The notes below the pieces were generated by a model. The model was not told the DNA's origin. It saw only the letters and a list, made by a program, of their open reading frames with translations, and did not search any database. From NCBI RefSeq assembly GCF_900115075.1, contig NZ_FOVG01000002.1:124001-188000 (forward strand): a stretch of DNA of 64,000 nt, read 5' to 3'. The translations under genes were made by a program, and so were the position numbers. The stretch's first letter is position 1, and every line of letters begins with the position of its first letter. The stretch is from Candidatus Pantoea varia. Lineage in GTDB: Bacteria > Pseudomonadota > Gammaproteobacteria > Enterobacterales > Enterobacteriaceae. Shown here in pieces: positions 37,538-46,552 of this stretch.

Positions 37538-37555
37538 GAAAGCGGTTCCGCTTTC
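37538..37555. repeat. Perfect palindrome between the glutamate-synthase-like and reductase genes
   Basis: 18 bases, GAAAGCGG-TT-CCGCTTTC, in the 185-base gap. No U tract on the minus strand. It could be an mRNA hairpin or an operator. Confidence 0.6.
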
Positions 37556-37668
37556 CCGCGCGGCAGGTTCTGCAGCAGGGGAGAGCGGTTCTGCCTCTGT
37601 CCGGTACAACGATTAATCCGGGCAATGATCAATTAATAATATTCAGTTCAGCCTGATCAGTATCACTG

Positions 37669-40600
37669 TCAGGAGAGTTTACCCACCGCAGCGGCGATTT
37701 CCGGCAATGCCGCACGTGCAAAAAGCTCTTCAAAGTCAGGCAGGTGGCCCAGCACTTCCCGGTTACAGGCATCCTGATACATGATCCAGCCGTAGGTGGC
37801 CAGGCTGTCCATCGAGCGGATGTTACGTTGCGTCAGCGCCGCTTTGTAATCTGACATGCGTTTGGTACCAATCAGACTCGCCAGTTCATCATCGCTGTAA
37901 CTCTCAATGGCGGAACGGGCATGACGTTGCAGCTTGCTGACCAGCGAAAAGTCTTCAGTCATCAGTAGATTACGCACCGCTTTTTCTACCGCCGCATCTT
38001 CAACCGGCGTGCCTTTCGGCAACTTAGCCAGTGCCAGTTGCTGGGCAAAGCTCAGTACGGTGTAGTTGTTCAGCAGGACAAACATCTCCTGCGTATCGGT
38101 CGCGCCATAGGCCGGGACGGCACCGTTGGCGATGGTTTTACCCTGACGCCACGCGGCTTTAAACTTGGCAACCTGATGGCCTGCCAGCGCCGTTGACAGC
38201 TCTTCGAGCAGATCTTTGCGGCTCTTGGCTTTCAGAATCTCGCCGCCATCCTGATACAGCAGCAGCGAACGCGGCATCACGTAAACAAAGTGGTGACACT
38301 CTGTTTCCCAGTTCTCCAGCAGCCAGGCGGCACGTGGCGATTTAGTCGCTTCCAGATGCCAGTTCAGCATGGTCAGCACTGCCTGCTTGTGCACCTGCGC
38401 CATCTCATCCTGATCGGCAATCGAGCCGAACCGCACCGAATCACCGGCAGCATGGCTGGCCAGCGATCCATAGGGGTCGTACTGGTAGGCAAAGCCGCCG
38501 CTCATGCCGTTGCCAAATCCTTTACCAAAGGTGCCCAGGTTAAGGATGGCGCCGTTAGTCATATATTCGCAGCAGAAGTCACCGACGCCTTCAACAACGG
38601 CAGTTGCGCCTGAGTTACGCACCGCGAAACGGTCACCCGCCTGGCCCTGTACGAACAGACGTCCGCCGGTTGCGCCGAACAGCGCAAAGTTACCAATCAG
38701 CACGTTGCCATCGGCATCCTGCGCGCCGCCGCCAGGCGACATCACAATCAGTTCGCCGCCACACTGTCCTTTGCCGACACCGTCGTTACAGGTGCCGTAA
38801 TGGGTCAGCTGCATGCCATCGTTGCAGAAAGCGCCAAATGACTGACCGGCAGAACCGGTAGTGGAAATTTTGACGCTCTCAGGGGCCAGATAACTGCGGC
38901 CGCGATCGTCGGTCATTACCGCAGGCATTGCCTGCAACTGCTCCTGGCTCAGCTGATGGTTCAGCATGCGCTCAATATCGATTGCCAGCTGGCCGCCGAC
39001 GCTTTTGTTGCGGTTGTTCAGGACGATGCTGTTGCCCAGGGCGACGTCAGGATTTCCCTGCTCCACCAGCGACAGCTTCAGTTGCTCAATCCAGCCATCA
39101 TCCAGTTCAAAGTCTTTTTCCAGATAAACCGGCTTGTCGATTTTTAGTTCAGGCACCACGGTGAGCATGGCGCGTAAGTCGAGTTTGCCTACTTCCAGCG
39201 GATGATCCATCAGGTGCAGCAGGTCAGAGCGACCGCGCGCCTCACGCAGAGAGCGCAGGCCCATACGTGCCAGAATCTCACGCACTTCATGCGCCACGTT
39301 GAGGAAATACTGCGCCAGCTGACGTGGATCGCCATCAAACGCTTCGGCGTTAGTGGTTAAGCCAGCCGGGCACTTCACGTTACAGTTCTTCGCCATCACG
39401 CATTTCAGCATCATCAGCGCAGTGGTGCCGAACTCGAAGCTATCACCGCCCAGCAGGGCAGACTTCACCACGTCGCTGCCGGTCTGCTGTGCGCCAGAGC
39501 AGCGCAGCAATACTTTCTCACGCAGGCCATTGGCGCACAGAGCCTGATGGACTTCAGCGATGCCGATTTCGGCCACGCGTCCGGTATATTTCAGGCTGGT
39601 CACAGACGCAGCGCCTGTACCGCCTGTGTTACCCGCCACGTTAATCACGTCTGCACCGGCTTTAGCCACGCCAACCGCGATGGTGCCGATCCCTTCAGAC
39701 GAGACCAGTTTGACGATAACGCGCACCCGCGCGGCTTTACAGTCGTGGATCAACTGCGCCAGATCTTCGATGGAATAGGTGTCGTGATGCGGCGGCGGAG
39801 AGACCAGCTCAACGCCAGGTGTGCCGCCACGGGCCGCAGCAATCTCAACGGTGACTTTGGCTGCCGGTAACTGACCGCCTTCGCCAGGCTTCGCGCCCTG
39901 ACCAATTTTGATCTCCAGCTCTTCCAGCATCGGGTCTGCCAGATAGGCAGCCCAGACGCCGAAACGACCCGAAGCCAACTGTTTGATACGTGAGGCACGG
40001 ATGGTGCCGTGACGGGAGTAATGCTCGCCGCCTTCACCGCAGTTACTCATGCCGCCGACCATGTTGGTGCCGTGTGCGACCGCTTCATGAGCAGGCGCGA
40101 CCAGCGCGCCGTGGCTCATCGCCCCGGAGGCAAAGGTACGGGTAATTTCACAGGCTGGCTGCACTTCACTCAGCGGCAGTGAAGGTAGGGTGGTGAAAAT
40201 ACGTGACAGATAATTTGCCGCTTTACCGTAAGCCGTCACTTTCAGACCGCCGGTAACCACTTCGCTGCTCTCAATATCCTCGCCGAAGCGGAATTTCAGA
40301 GCACGAGACAGGTTTTCCAGGCGTTCGCTCTCTGGCTTCAGACCTTCAATCGCATCGGTCAGACGCAGCATAAAGTGATTCAGGCTGCCATCCACGGCTT
40401 CACACTCCATGCCGCGAATAGCAAAGCCGTTGTTGGTCAGCGAGTAGCGTCCCAGCTTGCGGCGAAACTCTGCTTCACTGTCGATGTGGGTCAGGTCAGC
40501 CGGAAAGGTCAGGATATCGCGCAGGGCCGCCGGGCGACGCTTACGCTCTTCATACATCAGGCTTGAGAACTGACGGTAGTCGGCAGTAATCGCAAAATTG

Positions 40601-43200
40601 TTGATCACCTCATCCGGGATGCGCTCGAAGCTGCTGTCTTTAAACGTCTCTGGCTTGATGCCAAACGCATTATCCAGTTTTGCCAGCGTCATCAGACGGA
40701 TGAAGTTGTCCTCTTCGCGCGCCTTGTCGGCAAAGCGAATCGGCTCTTCGGTCATATCGATGAAGGTGCGAACGGCGATGGTGCCGTAGGAGTGACCTGC
40801 GCCTTCTGCGCGCTCTTTGAACAGGCCCAGCAATGGCACTTCAGACTCGCCCTGAATCTTCAGTGCGCTCTGGTGCCAGTCAACGGCCATCTGCGCGATA
40901 GCGGCGAAGCCTGCACCGCCAACCGGCGTTCTGATATTCGGGAAATACTTTTTCAGCACCGGGTCATCAGTGTTGAGGAAGTTCGGCTCAAAGAATTCGC
41001 CGCTGCTGTAGCTCTCAACGGTACAGAGGCCCACTTTGCCCATGGTTTTCATCAGGGCTTTTTCAGCCGCTTTGGCATAGCGCTTAAAGGCTTTGTTACC
41101 TTCTTCACCTTCGCCAAATTTCTCCTCTGCGCGCATCTGTACGCCCAGTGGATAGATAGCGGAAGCACCAAAGCCGAGTGTAGCGGCAATGTGGTGCGAG
41201 GAGATGCTCTGGCCGCTTTCTACTACCAGAGACACATCCAGACGCAGGCCTTCCTGTACCAGACGCTGGTTAATGGCGGAAACCACCAGCAGCATCGGGA
41301 TCGCAGCATGCTTAGAAGAGATGTGGCGATCGGTAAGCACGGCGATGCCACCCTGAGTACGGGCAAAATCCACCACCTGTTGTGCCAGGTCATCAATCGC
41401 TTTTTCCAGCGCATTCGCGTTCGCGGTGGTGCTCAGCAGATCTTTGCCGATCACCGGCTCATAGAGCATCTCAAAGCGGGCATAAGGCGCGATGGTCTGC
41501 TCGCGTAAACGCAGCATATCAAGATGACTGAGGATCGGCGTCGGCACCACAATCTGACGGCCTTTGCTGCGGCCCAGATGCGGTTTCGCACCGAGCGCGA
41601 CACGCAGCGTCATGCCATCCACTTCGCGGATAGAGTCCAGCGGCGGGTTGGTTACCTGAGCAAAGCGCTGAGAGAAATAGTGCGCCATGCCGCCTTCATG
41701 ATCGGATAAGCCGTTGATGGCGTTGCCGTAACCCATCGCAGAGATCTTCTCTGCGCCGGTGTTCAGCATCGGATCCATCATGAACTTGAAGCTTTCCTGA
41801 TTGTAGTAGTAGGCAACAAAGCGCTGATAGGTTTTCAGATCGCCGCGATAACGCAACGGTGAACCCTGCTGTTCAGCCGGGATCTCAGGCAGATCGTCAA
41901 GACCGACGCGCGCTTCACGCAGCAGCGCAGAATAATCTTTCTCTGCAGCCAGTTTTTCCAGCGCCTGCAGCGTGGTGTAGCTGCGTTTTTCACGATGATC
42001 GAAATAGAGCATACCGCCCGCTTCGATACGGCCACGACGCAACACGCTTTCCGGTGGGAAGGCGATCTGGCCGGCTTCCGACATCGCACCGATATACTCA
42101 GCCGTTTCGACTGAACGCAGCGGGCGCAGGCCAAGCCGGTCAAGGCGTGCACCAATCACTTCGCCATTGCCGAAGATTAATGCCGCCGGGCCGTCGTTCT
42201 TCTCTTCATACAGAGAGAAATACTCCAGCATGTCGCGCACTTCTGACGGCAGTGAAGTGTCGTTTTCCCATGCTGGCGGCATCATTGAGACGACGGCGGT
42301 GATCAGGTCGAGGTTATCTTCCATCAGACGGCTATGGATGCTCTGATCCAGACGTGAGCTGTCGGACTGGCCTTTCGGCCGCACGATTTTCTTACCACGG
42401 GCCAGAGCCAGCGCGGACTCGGCGATGCGGTTTTTACGGTCCGTATTCAGCTCACCGTTGTGCGCCATCAGGCGGAACGGCTGCGCCATGGTGGTATGCG
42501 GATCGGTGTTGGTGGAGAAGCGGGTATGGAAGAACAACCCGCGCACCTGATGATCGGGATCGGTCAGATCTTTGAAGTAAGGGATCACTTCATTGGAGTT
42601 CAGACGGGCTTTGAATACCTGCGTGCGTGATGACAGCGACAGCGGATAGAGACCGCCAAATTCGCTTTCGGTGAAGGCACGCGCTTCAATCGTTAACAGG
42701 GCGCGGTAGATGCGCTGTTCGAAGTCGTTCTGATCGACCACGTCCTGTGGCGCAGTGAAAATCCACTGCAGAATCGGTAACTGGAACTGTATGGCTGCCG
42801 GACGCGTCACGCTGCTGTCGAGTGGCATGTCACGTTTCATGATCACAGGCAGGCCAAAGCTACTGAGTGTCTCATCTACCAGACGTTCGGCATTTGCGCG
42901 CAGCTCAGCATCTTTCGGCACAAAGAAATTGCCGACGCCAAAGCGGCCCGCTTCCAGCGGCTGGCCGGTAATTTTGCGGAAAAAGTGTAGCGAAAGGTCA
43001 ACGTTGACCCCCGCGCCATCGCCGACGCCTTCCGCTGACATACCGCCGCGATGTGGCACCGTACACAGGGCGCTGTGCGCCATCTGCAGAATTTCGTGGG
43101 TCTGCTCGCCGTCCTTACGCGTAATGAAACCTACACCACAGCTGTCACTGCCTGCTGTCGGATCATACAAGCCATACGATTGAGGTTTTTTAGTGGACAT
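37669..43200 (-). CDS. Large glutamate synthase-like protein (GltB homologue, 1,843 residues)
   Basis: About 360 residues longer than E. coli GltB (1,486). Domain order is canonical: class II glutamine amidotransferase with nucleophile Cys21 after a 20-residue propeptide (SDS-CGVGFI) and HNGELNTDRKNR; central domain (LSHLDMLRLREQ, FAQVTNPPLDSIRE); FMN domain (GEGGEHYSRHGT near 1055, GQGAKPGEGGQLP, SPPPHHDTYSIEDLAQLI, GNTGGTGAASVTSLKYTG near 1190); GXGXG domain (LFGATGGRLFVQGQAGDRFA near 1505). The iron-sulfur Cys are C1267, C1273 and C1277, spaced C-x5-C-x3-C instead of the usual C-x5-C-x4-C. An insertion of about 150 residues precedes the FMN domain, and about 190 extra residues follow the GXGXG domain. 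It occupies the gltBD position between sspB and arcB, but gltD is missing; a CysJ-like reductase lies downstream. Glutamate synthesis from 2-oxoglutarate and glutamine is inferred. Confidence 0.88.
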   Translation of the reverse strand: MSTKKPQSYGLYDPTAGSDSCGVGFITRKDGEQTHEILQMAHSALCTVPHRGGMSAEGVGDGAGVNVDLSLHFFRKITGQPLEAGRFGVGNFFVPKDAELRANAERLVDETLSSFGLPVIMKRDMPLDSSVTRPAAIQFQLPILQWIFTAPQDVVDQNDFEQRIYRALLTIEARAFTESEFGGLYPLSLSSRTQVFKARLNSNEVIPYFKDLTDPDHQVRGLFFHTRFSTNTDPHTTMAQPFRLMAHNGELNTDRKNRIAESALALARGKKIVRPKGQSDSSRLDQSIHSRLMEDNLDLITAVVSMMPPAWENDTSLPSEVRDMLEYFSLYEEKNDGPAALIFGNGEVIGARLDRLGLRPLRSVETAEYIGAMSEAGQIAFPPESVLRRGRIEAGGMLYFDHREKRSYTTLQALEKLAAEKDYSALLREARVGLDDLPEIPAEQQGSPLRYRGDLKTYQRFVAYYYNQESFKFMMDPMLNTGAEKISAMGYGNAINGLSDHEGGMAHYFSQRFAQVTNPPLDSIREVDGMTLRVALGAKPHLGRSKGRQIVVPTPILSHLDMLRLREQTIAPYARFEMLYEPVIGKDLLSTTANANALEKAIDDLAQQVVDFARTQGGIAVLTDRHISSKHAAIPMLLVVSAINQRLVQEGLRLDVSLVVESGQSISSHHIAATLGFGASAIYPLGVQMRAEEKFGEGEEGNKAFKRYAKAAEKALMKTMGKVGLCTVESYSSGEFFEPNFLNTDDPVLKKYFPNIRTPVGGAGFAAIAQMAVDWHQSALKIQGESEVPLLGLFKERAEGAGHSYGTIAVRTFIDMTEEPIRFADKAREEDNFIRLMTLAKLDNAFGIKPETFKDSSFERIPDEVINNFAITADYRQFSSLMYEERKRRPAALRDILTFPADLTHIDSEAEFRRKLGRYSLTNNGFAIRGMECEAVDGSLNHFMLRLTDAIEGLKPESERLENLSRALKFRFGEDIESSEVVTGGLKVTAYGKAANYLSRIFTTLPSLPLSEVQPACEITRTFASGAMSHGALVAPAHEAVAHGTNMVGGMSNCGEGGEHYSRHGTIRASRIKQLASGRFGVWAAYLADPMLEELEIKIGQGAKPGEGGQLPAAKVTVEIAAARGGTPGVELVSPPPHHDTYSIEDLAQLIHDCKAARVRVIVKLVSSEGIGTIAVGVAKAGADVINVAGNTGGTGAASVTSLKYTGRVAEIGIAEVHQALCANGLREKVLLRCSGAQQTGSDVVKSALLGGDSFEFGTTALMMLKCVMAKNCNVKCPAGLTTNAEAFDGDPRQLAQYFLNVAHEVREILARMGLRSLREARGRSDLLHLMDHPLEVGKLDLRAMLTVVPELKIDKPVYLEKDFELDDGWIEQLKLSLVEQGNPDVALGNSIVLNNRNKSVGGQLAIDIERMLNHQLSQEQLQAMPAVMTDDRGRSYLAPESVKISTTGSAGQSFGAFCNDGMQLTHYGTCNDGVGKGQCGGELIVMSPGGGAQDADGNVLIGNFALFGATGGRLFVQGQAGDRFAVRNSGATAVVEGVGDFCCEYMTNGAILNLGTFGKGFGNGMSGGFAYQYDPYGSLASHAAGDSVRFGSIADQDEMAQVHKQAVLTMLNWHLEATKSPRAAWLLENWETECHHFVYVMPRSLLLYQDGGEILKAKSRKDLLEELSTALAGHQVAKFKAAWRQGKTIANGAVPAYGATDTQEMFVLLNNYTVLSFAQQLALAKLPKGTPVEDAAVEKAVRNLLMTEDFSLVSKLQRHARSAIESYSDDELASLIGTKRMSDYKAALTQRNIRSMDSLATYGWIMYQDACNREVLGHLPDFEELFARAALPEIAAAVGKLS

Positions 43201-44087
43201 TGAGGGTCTCCTTAAACTGCTTTGACATTACCTGCACTGATTCAGGGTCTGGGCGCACTGGGGCGCTATCATTTTCATCGCCATGCTCTGTCGAGCGCGC
43301 GTCATAGCCCTGAGCATTTCTCTCCAGACATCGTAAAACGTCCTTAATTGAGCTGCTCTCTGATTTCCGGTCTCTTAAAGGAGATGACTTAAACCACGCG
43401 GGAGTCTTCTTGCTGCATAGATATGCCGAGACAATGGCCCGTCTGGAAAGCTTTCAGCGGATTTCCAACTTATCGGGAAAGCGTAATCAGGTCAAATAGG
43501 GTGGTCAGACGGGGTAATCAGCTGTTTTATCTGCTTAACGTTATGAATTAAATGAATTTTATGGTTTAAAATGTCTCACTCTGATGCCTGGAGATCGGCC
43601 GATAAATGTGAACTGACTCACTGTAGTGCAGGCGTCAGATCTCTGCACCATGCTGGTGACGGGGTGTTAGACAGCATTAAATGCTGTTAAGAACCGTTGA
43701 TGCATAGCATGTATCTGTTTTTCTTATGTCCGGCTATTTGAATGAAACAGCGGTTGGTTATAAGAAAAATTAATCAGCATGCGCGTGCTTAAAACATCAC
43801 TAAAGATGAATGGGTATGCATATGAAAGGGTGTGCCTGTGCAACAGGATGTTGCCAGGATATTGAAAAAAGGCCGTACAGAGAAATCGGTGATTCGCTGG
43901 CGGCCTTACAGATTATTCATTTGGCACAGTCAGTCAAGGGTTTTAACCGCTTTGTCCTTAACGTCGCCGATCGGCTCTGCGGATGCACCATAACAGGGCG
44001 TTTGATCCCGCATCTCCCTGCGACGTGCTGCGACGTCAGCAGGATAACTGCGCTATTATGAGGCTGTTTCTCTTCCAGGGAGTTGTT
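43201..44087. other. Intergenic region between the glutamate-synthase-like gene and arcB
   Basis: About 890 bases without a gene I can support; the yhcC gene found here in E. coli is absent. GGAGACC lies just before the start of the leftward gene. 43500-43800 is AT-rich, compatible with regulator binding such as Lrp or H-NS, which is not provable by eye. An open frame at 43810-44061 has no family features. A minus-strand terminator-like hairpin at 43865-43907 is listed separately. Confidence 0.5.
43865..43907 (-). terminator. Orphan terminator-like hairpin upstream of arcB
   Basis: On the minus strand AAGGCCG ... CGGCCTT closes a stem whose interior also pairs (GAATC/GATTTC with an ACC tip), followed by U6. 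No minus-strand gene ends here, so it may be the 3' end of an unannotated small RNA or a relic. Confidence 0.55.
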
Positions 44088-46421
44088 ATGAAACAAATTC
44101 GTCTGTTGGCGCAGTACTACGTTGATTTAATGGTCAAGCTTGGGCTGGTGAGGTTCTCGTTGCTGCTGGCATCTGCGCTGGTCGTGCTGGCGATGATCGT
44201 CCAGATGGCGGTCACAATGGTACTGCGGGGCCATGTCGAGAGCATTGACGTGGTGCGTTCGGTCTTCTTCGGGCTGCTGATTACGCCCTGGGCGGTCTAT
44301 TTTCTGTCGGTGGTGGTCGATCAGCTGGAGGAGTCCCGGCAACGGCTGGCACGGCTGGTGGATAAGCTGGAAGAGATGCGTACCCGCGATCTGGAACTCA
44401 ATCAGCAGATGAAAGAGACCATTACGCAGCTGAATCAGGAGATCAGCGATCGTAAAAAGGCGGAGCTGGCACGCGAACAGGTGATGGACAAGCTGCGTGA
44501 AGAGGTGACCCGTCGCGAACAGGCACAGATTGAGCTGGAGCAGCAATCCTCCTTCCTGCGTTCATTCCTGGATGCTTCGCCTGACCTGGTCTTCTATCGC
44601 AACATCGATAAACAGTTCTCCGGCTGTAACCGCGCGATGGAACTGCTGACCGGCAAAAGCGAAAAGCAGCTGATTGGCCTGACGCCGCGTGATATCTACG
44701 ATGACGAAGCGGCGACCAAGGTGCTGGAAACGGACGAGAAGGTGTTCCGACACAACGTCTCCCTGACCTATGAACAGTGGCTGCAATACCCCGACGGACG
44801 CAAAGCCTGTTTCGAAATCCGTAAAGTGCCTTATTACGACCGTGTCGGTAAGCGCAGCGGGCTGATGGGCTTTGGCCGCGATATAACGGAGCGTAAGCGC
44901 TATCAGGACGCGTTAGAGAATGCCAGCCGGGAAAAGACCACCTTTATCTCTACGATCAGCCACGAGCTTCGTACGCCGCTTAATGGCATCGTCGGCCTGA
45001 GCCGCATTCTGCTGGATACCGACCTTAATCAGGAACAGCTGAAGTACCTGAAAACCATCCACGTCTCCGCCATCACGCTGGGCAACATCTTCAATGATGT
45101 GATTGAGGTGGACAAAATCGAACGCCGTAAAGTGCAGCTGGATAATCAGCCGCTCGACTTCACTGGCTTCCTCGCCGATTTAGAGAATCTTTCCGGCCTG
45201 CTGGCCCAGCCAAAAGGACTGAAGTTTGTGCTCGCGCCGCAACTGCCGCTACCGCATATGATTTCCACTGACGGGACGCGTCTGCGCCAGATTTTGTGGA
45301 ACCTGATTGGGAACGCCGTGAAGTTCACCCAGCAGGGAGAAATCGTGGTGCGGGTGACGTATGAGCAGGATGAGACGCTGCGCTTTGAGGTGCAGGATTC
45401 TGGCATGGGGATCCGCCAGGACGAGCAGGACAAGATCTTTGCGATGTACTATCAGGTGAAAGACCAGCATGGCGGTAAACCAGCAACCGGAACCGGCATC
45501 GGGCTGGCGGTATCACGCCGTCTGGCGCAGGCGATGGGCGGCGATATCCGCGTTCACAGCGCACCAGGACAGGGTTCATGCTTTACCGTAGAGATTAAAG
45601 CGCCCCGCATTGCTGAAGAGGTGGAAGACGAAGGCCTGGATGACAGCCTGCCACTGCCTGCGCTGCACGTGCTGCTGGTGGAAGATATTGAGCTTAACGT
45701 GATTGTGGCGCGCTCGGTGCTTGAGAAGCTGGGCTGCAGCGTCGAGGTCGCTATGACCGGCAGTGAGGCGCTGGCGATGTTTGACCCGCTGGAGTTTGAT
45801 CTGGTGCTGCTGGATATCCAGCTGCCTGATATGACCGGGCTGGATGTCTCACGGGCGATTCGTCAGCAATATCAGGGAACGCATCTGCCACCGCTGGTTG
45901 CGCTTACAGCGAATGTCCTTAAAGACAAAAAAGAGTATTTCGATGCAGGAATGGATGATGTTCTGAGCAAACCGCTGGCGGTGCCGGCCCTGACCGCCAT
46001 GATCAAAAAGTACTGGGATTATCAGGCAGAACCGGAAGAAGAGCCCCTGGATGTCAGCGATGACAAAACCCGAATGCTGCTGGATGTCGCCATGCTGGAG
46101 CAGTATATCGAGCTGGTTGGCCCGAGCCTGATTACCCAAAGCCTGACGATGTTTGAAAAGATGATGCCGGACTATCTTGCGGTGCTGGAATCTAACCTGA
46201 TGGCGCGCGATCAGAAAGGCATCGCCGAAGAGGGGCACAAAATCAAAGGAGCGGCGGGTTCGGTCGGGCTACAGCGTTTGCAGATGCTGGCAAAACAGAT
46301 TCAGAGTCCGGAGTTACCGGCATGGTGGGACAATGTCGTTGAATGGATTGATGAGCTGAAGCATGAGTGGCGACACGATGTGCAGGTATTACGCGACTGG
46401 GTGTCAGAGCAGGATAAGTGA
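44088..46421 (+). CDS. arcB: Aerobic respiration control sensor kinase ArcB
   Basis: 777 residues (E. coli 778). A hybrid histidine kinase that senses quinone redox state and phosphorylates ArcA. Order: two transmembrane helices (within about 22-77), coiled coil with leucine zipper, PAS domain (about 155-270), kinase domain with His292 in ISHELRTPLNG, ATP-binding blocks NLIGNAVKF and GTGIGLAVS, receiver with Asp576 (LLDIQLPD), and HPt with His717 (HKIKGAAGSVG). All three phospho-relay residues fall at the E. coli numbers. AGGGAG precedes the ATG at 44088; the upstream part of the frame is not coding. The sRNA ArcZ is encoded immediately downstream on the other strand. Confidence 0.98.
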   Translation: MKQIRLLAQYYVDLMVKLGLVRFSLLLASALVVLAMIVQMAVTMVLRGHVESIDVVRSVFFGLLITPWAVYFLSVVVDQLEESRQRLARLVDKLEEMRTRDLELNQQMKETITQLNQEISDRKKAELAREQVMDKLREEVTRREQAQIELEQQSSFLRSFLDASPDLVFYRNIDKQFSGCNRAMELLTGKSEKQLIGLTPRDIYDDEAATKVLETDEKVFRHNVSLTYEQWLQYPDGRKACFEIRKVPYYDRVGKRSGLMGFGRDITERKRYQDALENASREKTTFISTISHELRTPLNGIVGLSRILLDTDLNQEQLKYLKTIHVSAITLGNIFNDVIEVDKIERRKVQLDNQPLDFTGFLADLENLSGLLAQPKGLKFVLAPQLPLPHMISTDGTRLRQILWNLIGNAVKFTQQGEIVVRVTYEQDETLRFEVQDSGMGIRQDEQDKIFAMYYQVKDQHGGKPATGTGIGLAVSRRLAQAMGGDIRVHSAPGQGSCFTVEIKAPRIAEEVEDEGLDDSLPLPALHVLLVEDIELNVIVARSVLEKLGCSVEVAMTGSEALAMFDPLEFDLVLLDIQLPDMTGLDVSRAIRQQYQGTHLPPLVALTANVLKDKKEYFDAGMDDVLSKPLAVPALTAMIKKYWDYQAEPEEEPLDVSDDKTRMLLDVAMLEQYIELVGPSLITQSLTMFEKMMPDYLAVLESNLMARDQKGIAEEGHKIKGAAGSVGLQRLQMLAKQIQSPELPAWWDNVVEWIDELKHEWRHDVQVLRDWVSEQDK

Positions 46422-46429
46422 TACCCCAG

Positions 46430-46552
46430 AAAAAAATGACCCCAGCCGAGGCCGGGGTGCGCGAATACTGCGCCAACACCAGGGAAATCATTGCGGCCGC
46501 TATGATATGAATAATTGATGCAGCCGCAGGGTATTGGTTAACACTGTCATCA
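46430..46552 (-). ncRNA. arcZ: Small regulatory RNA ArcZ
   Basis: The minus strand at 46430-46490 carries the conserved 3' half of ArcZ: GATTTCCCTGGTGTTGGCGC, then AGTATTCGCGCACCCCGG, the terminator stem ACCCC-GCC/GGC-GGGGT and a U7 tail. This part is nearly the same as E. coli ArcZ, including the processed core that pairs with rpoS and other mRNAs through Hfq. The location next to arcB, antisense-convergent, also matches. The 5' half diverges, so the 5' end (about 46552, giving roughly 121-123 bases) is an estimate. In E. coli ArcA-P represses arcZ, and ArcZ in turn lowers arcB expression. Confidence 0.92.

Noticed and set aside
43810..44061. 83-codon frame upstream of arcB with several Cys (KGCACATGCC)
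   Set aside because: No ribosome site, no family features, and it overlaps the terminator-like hairpin; the clustered Cys are suggestive but not enough.
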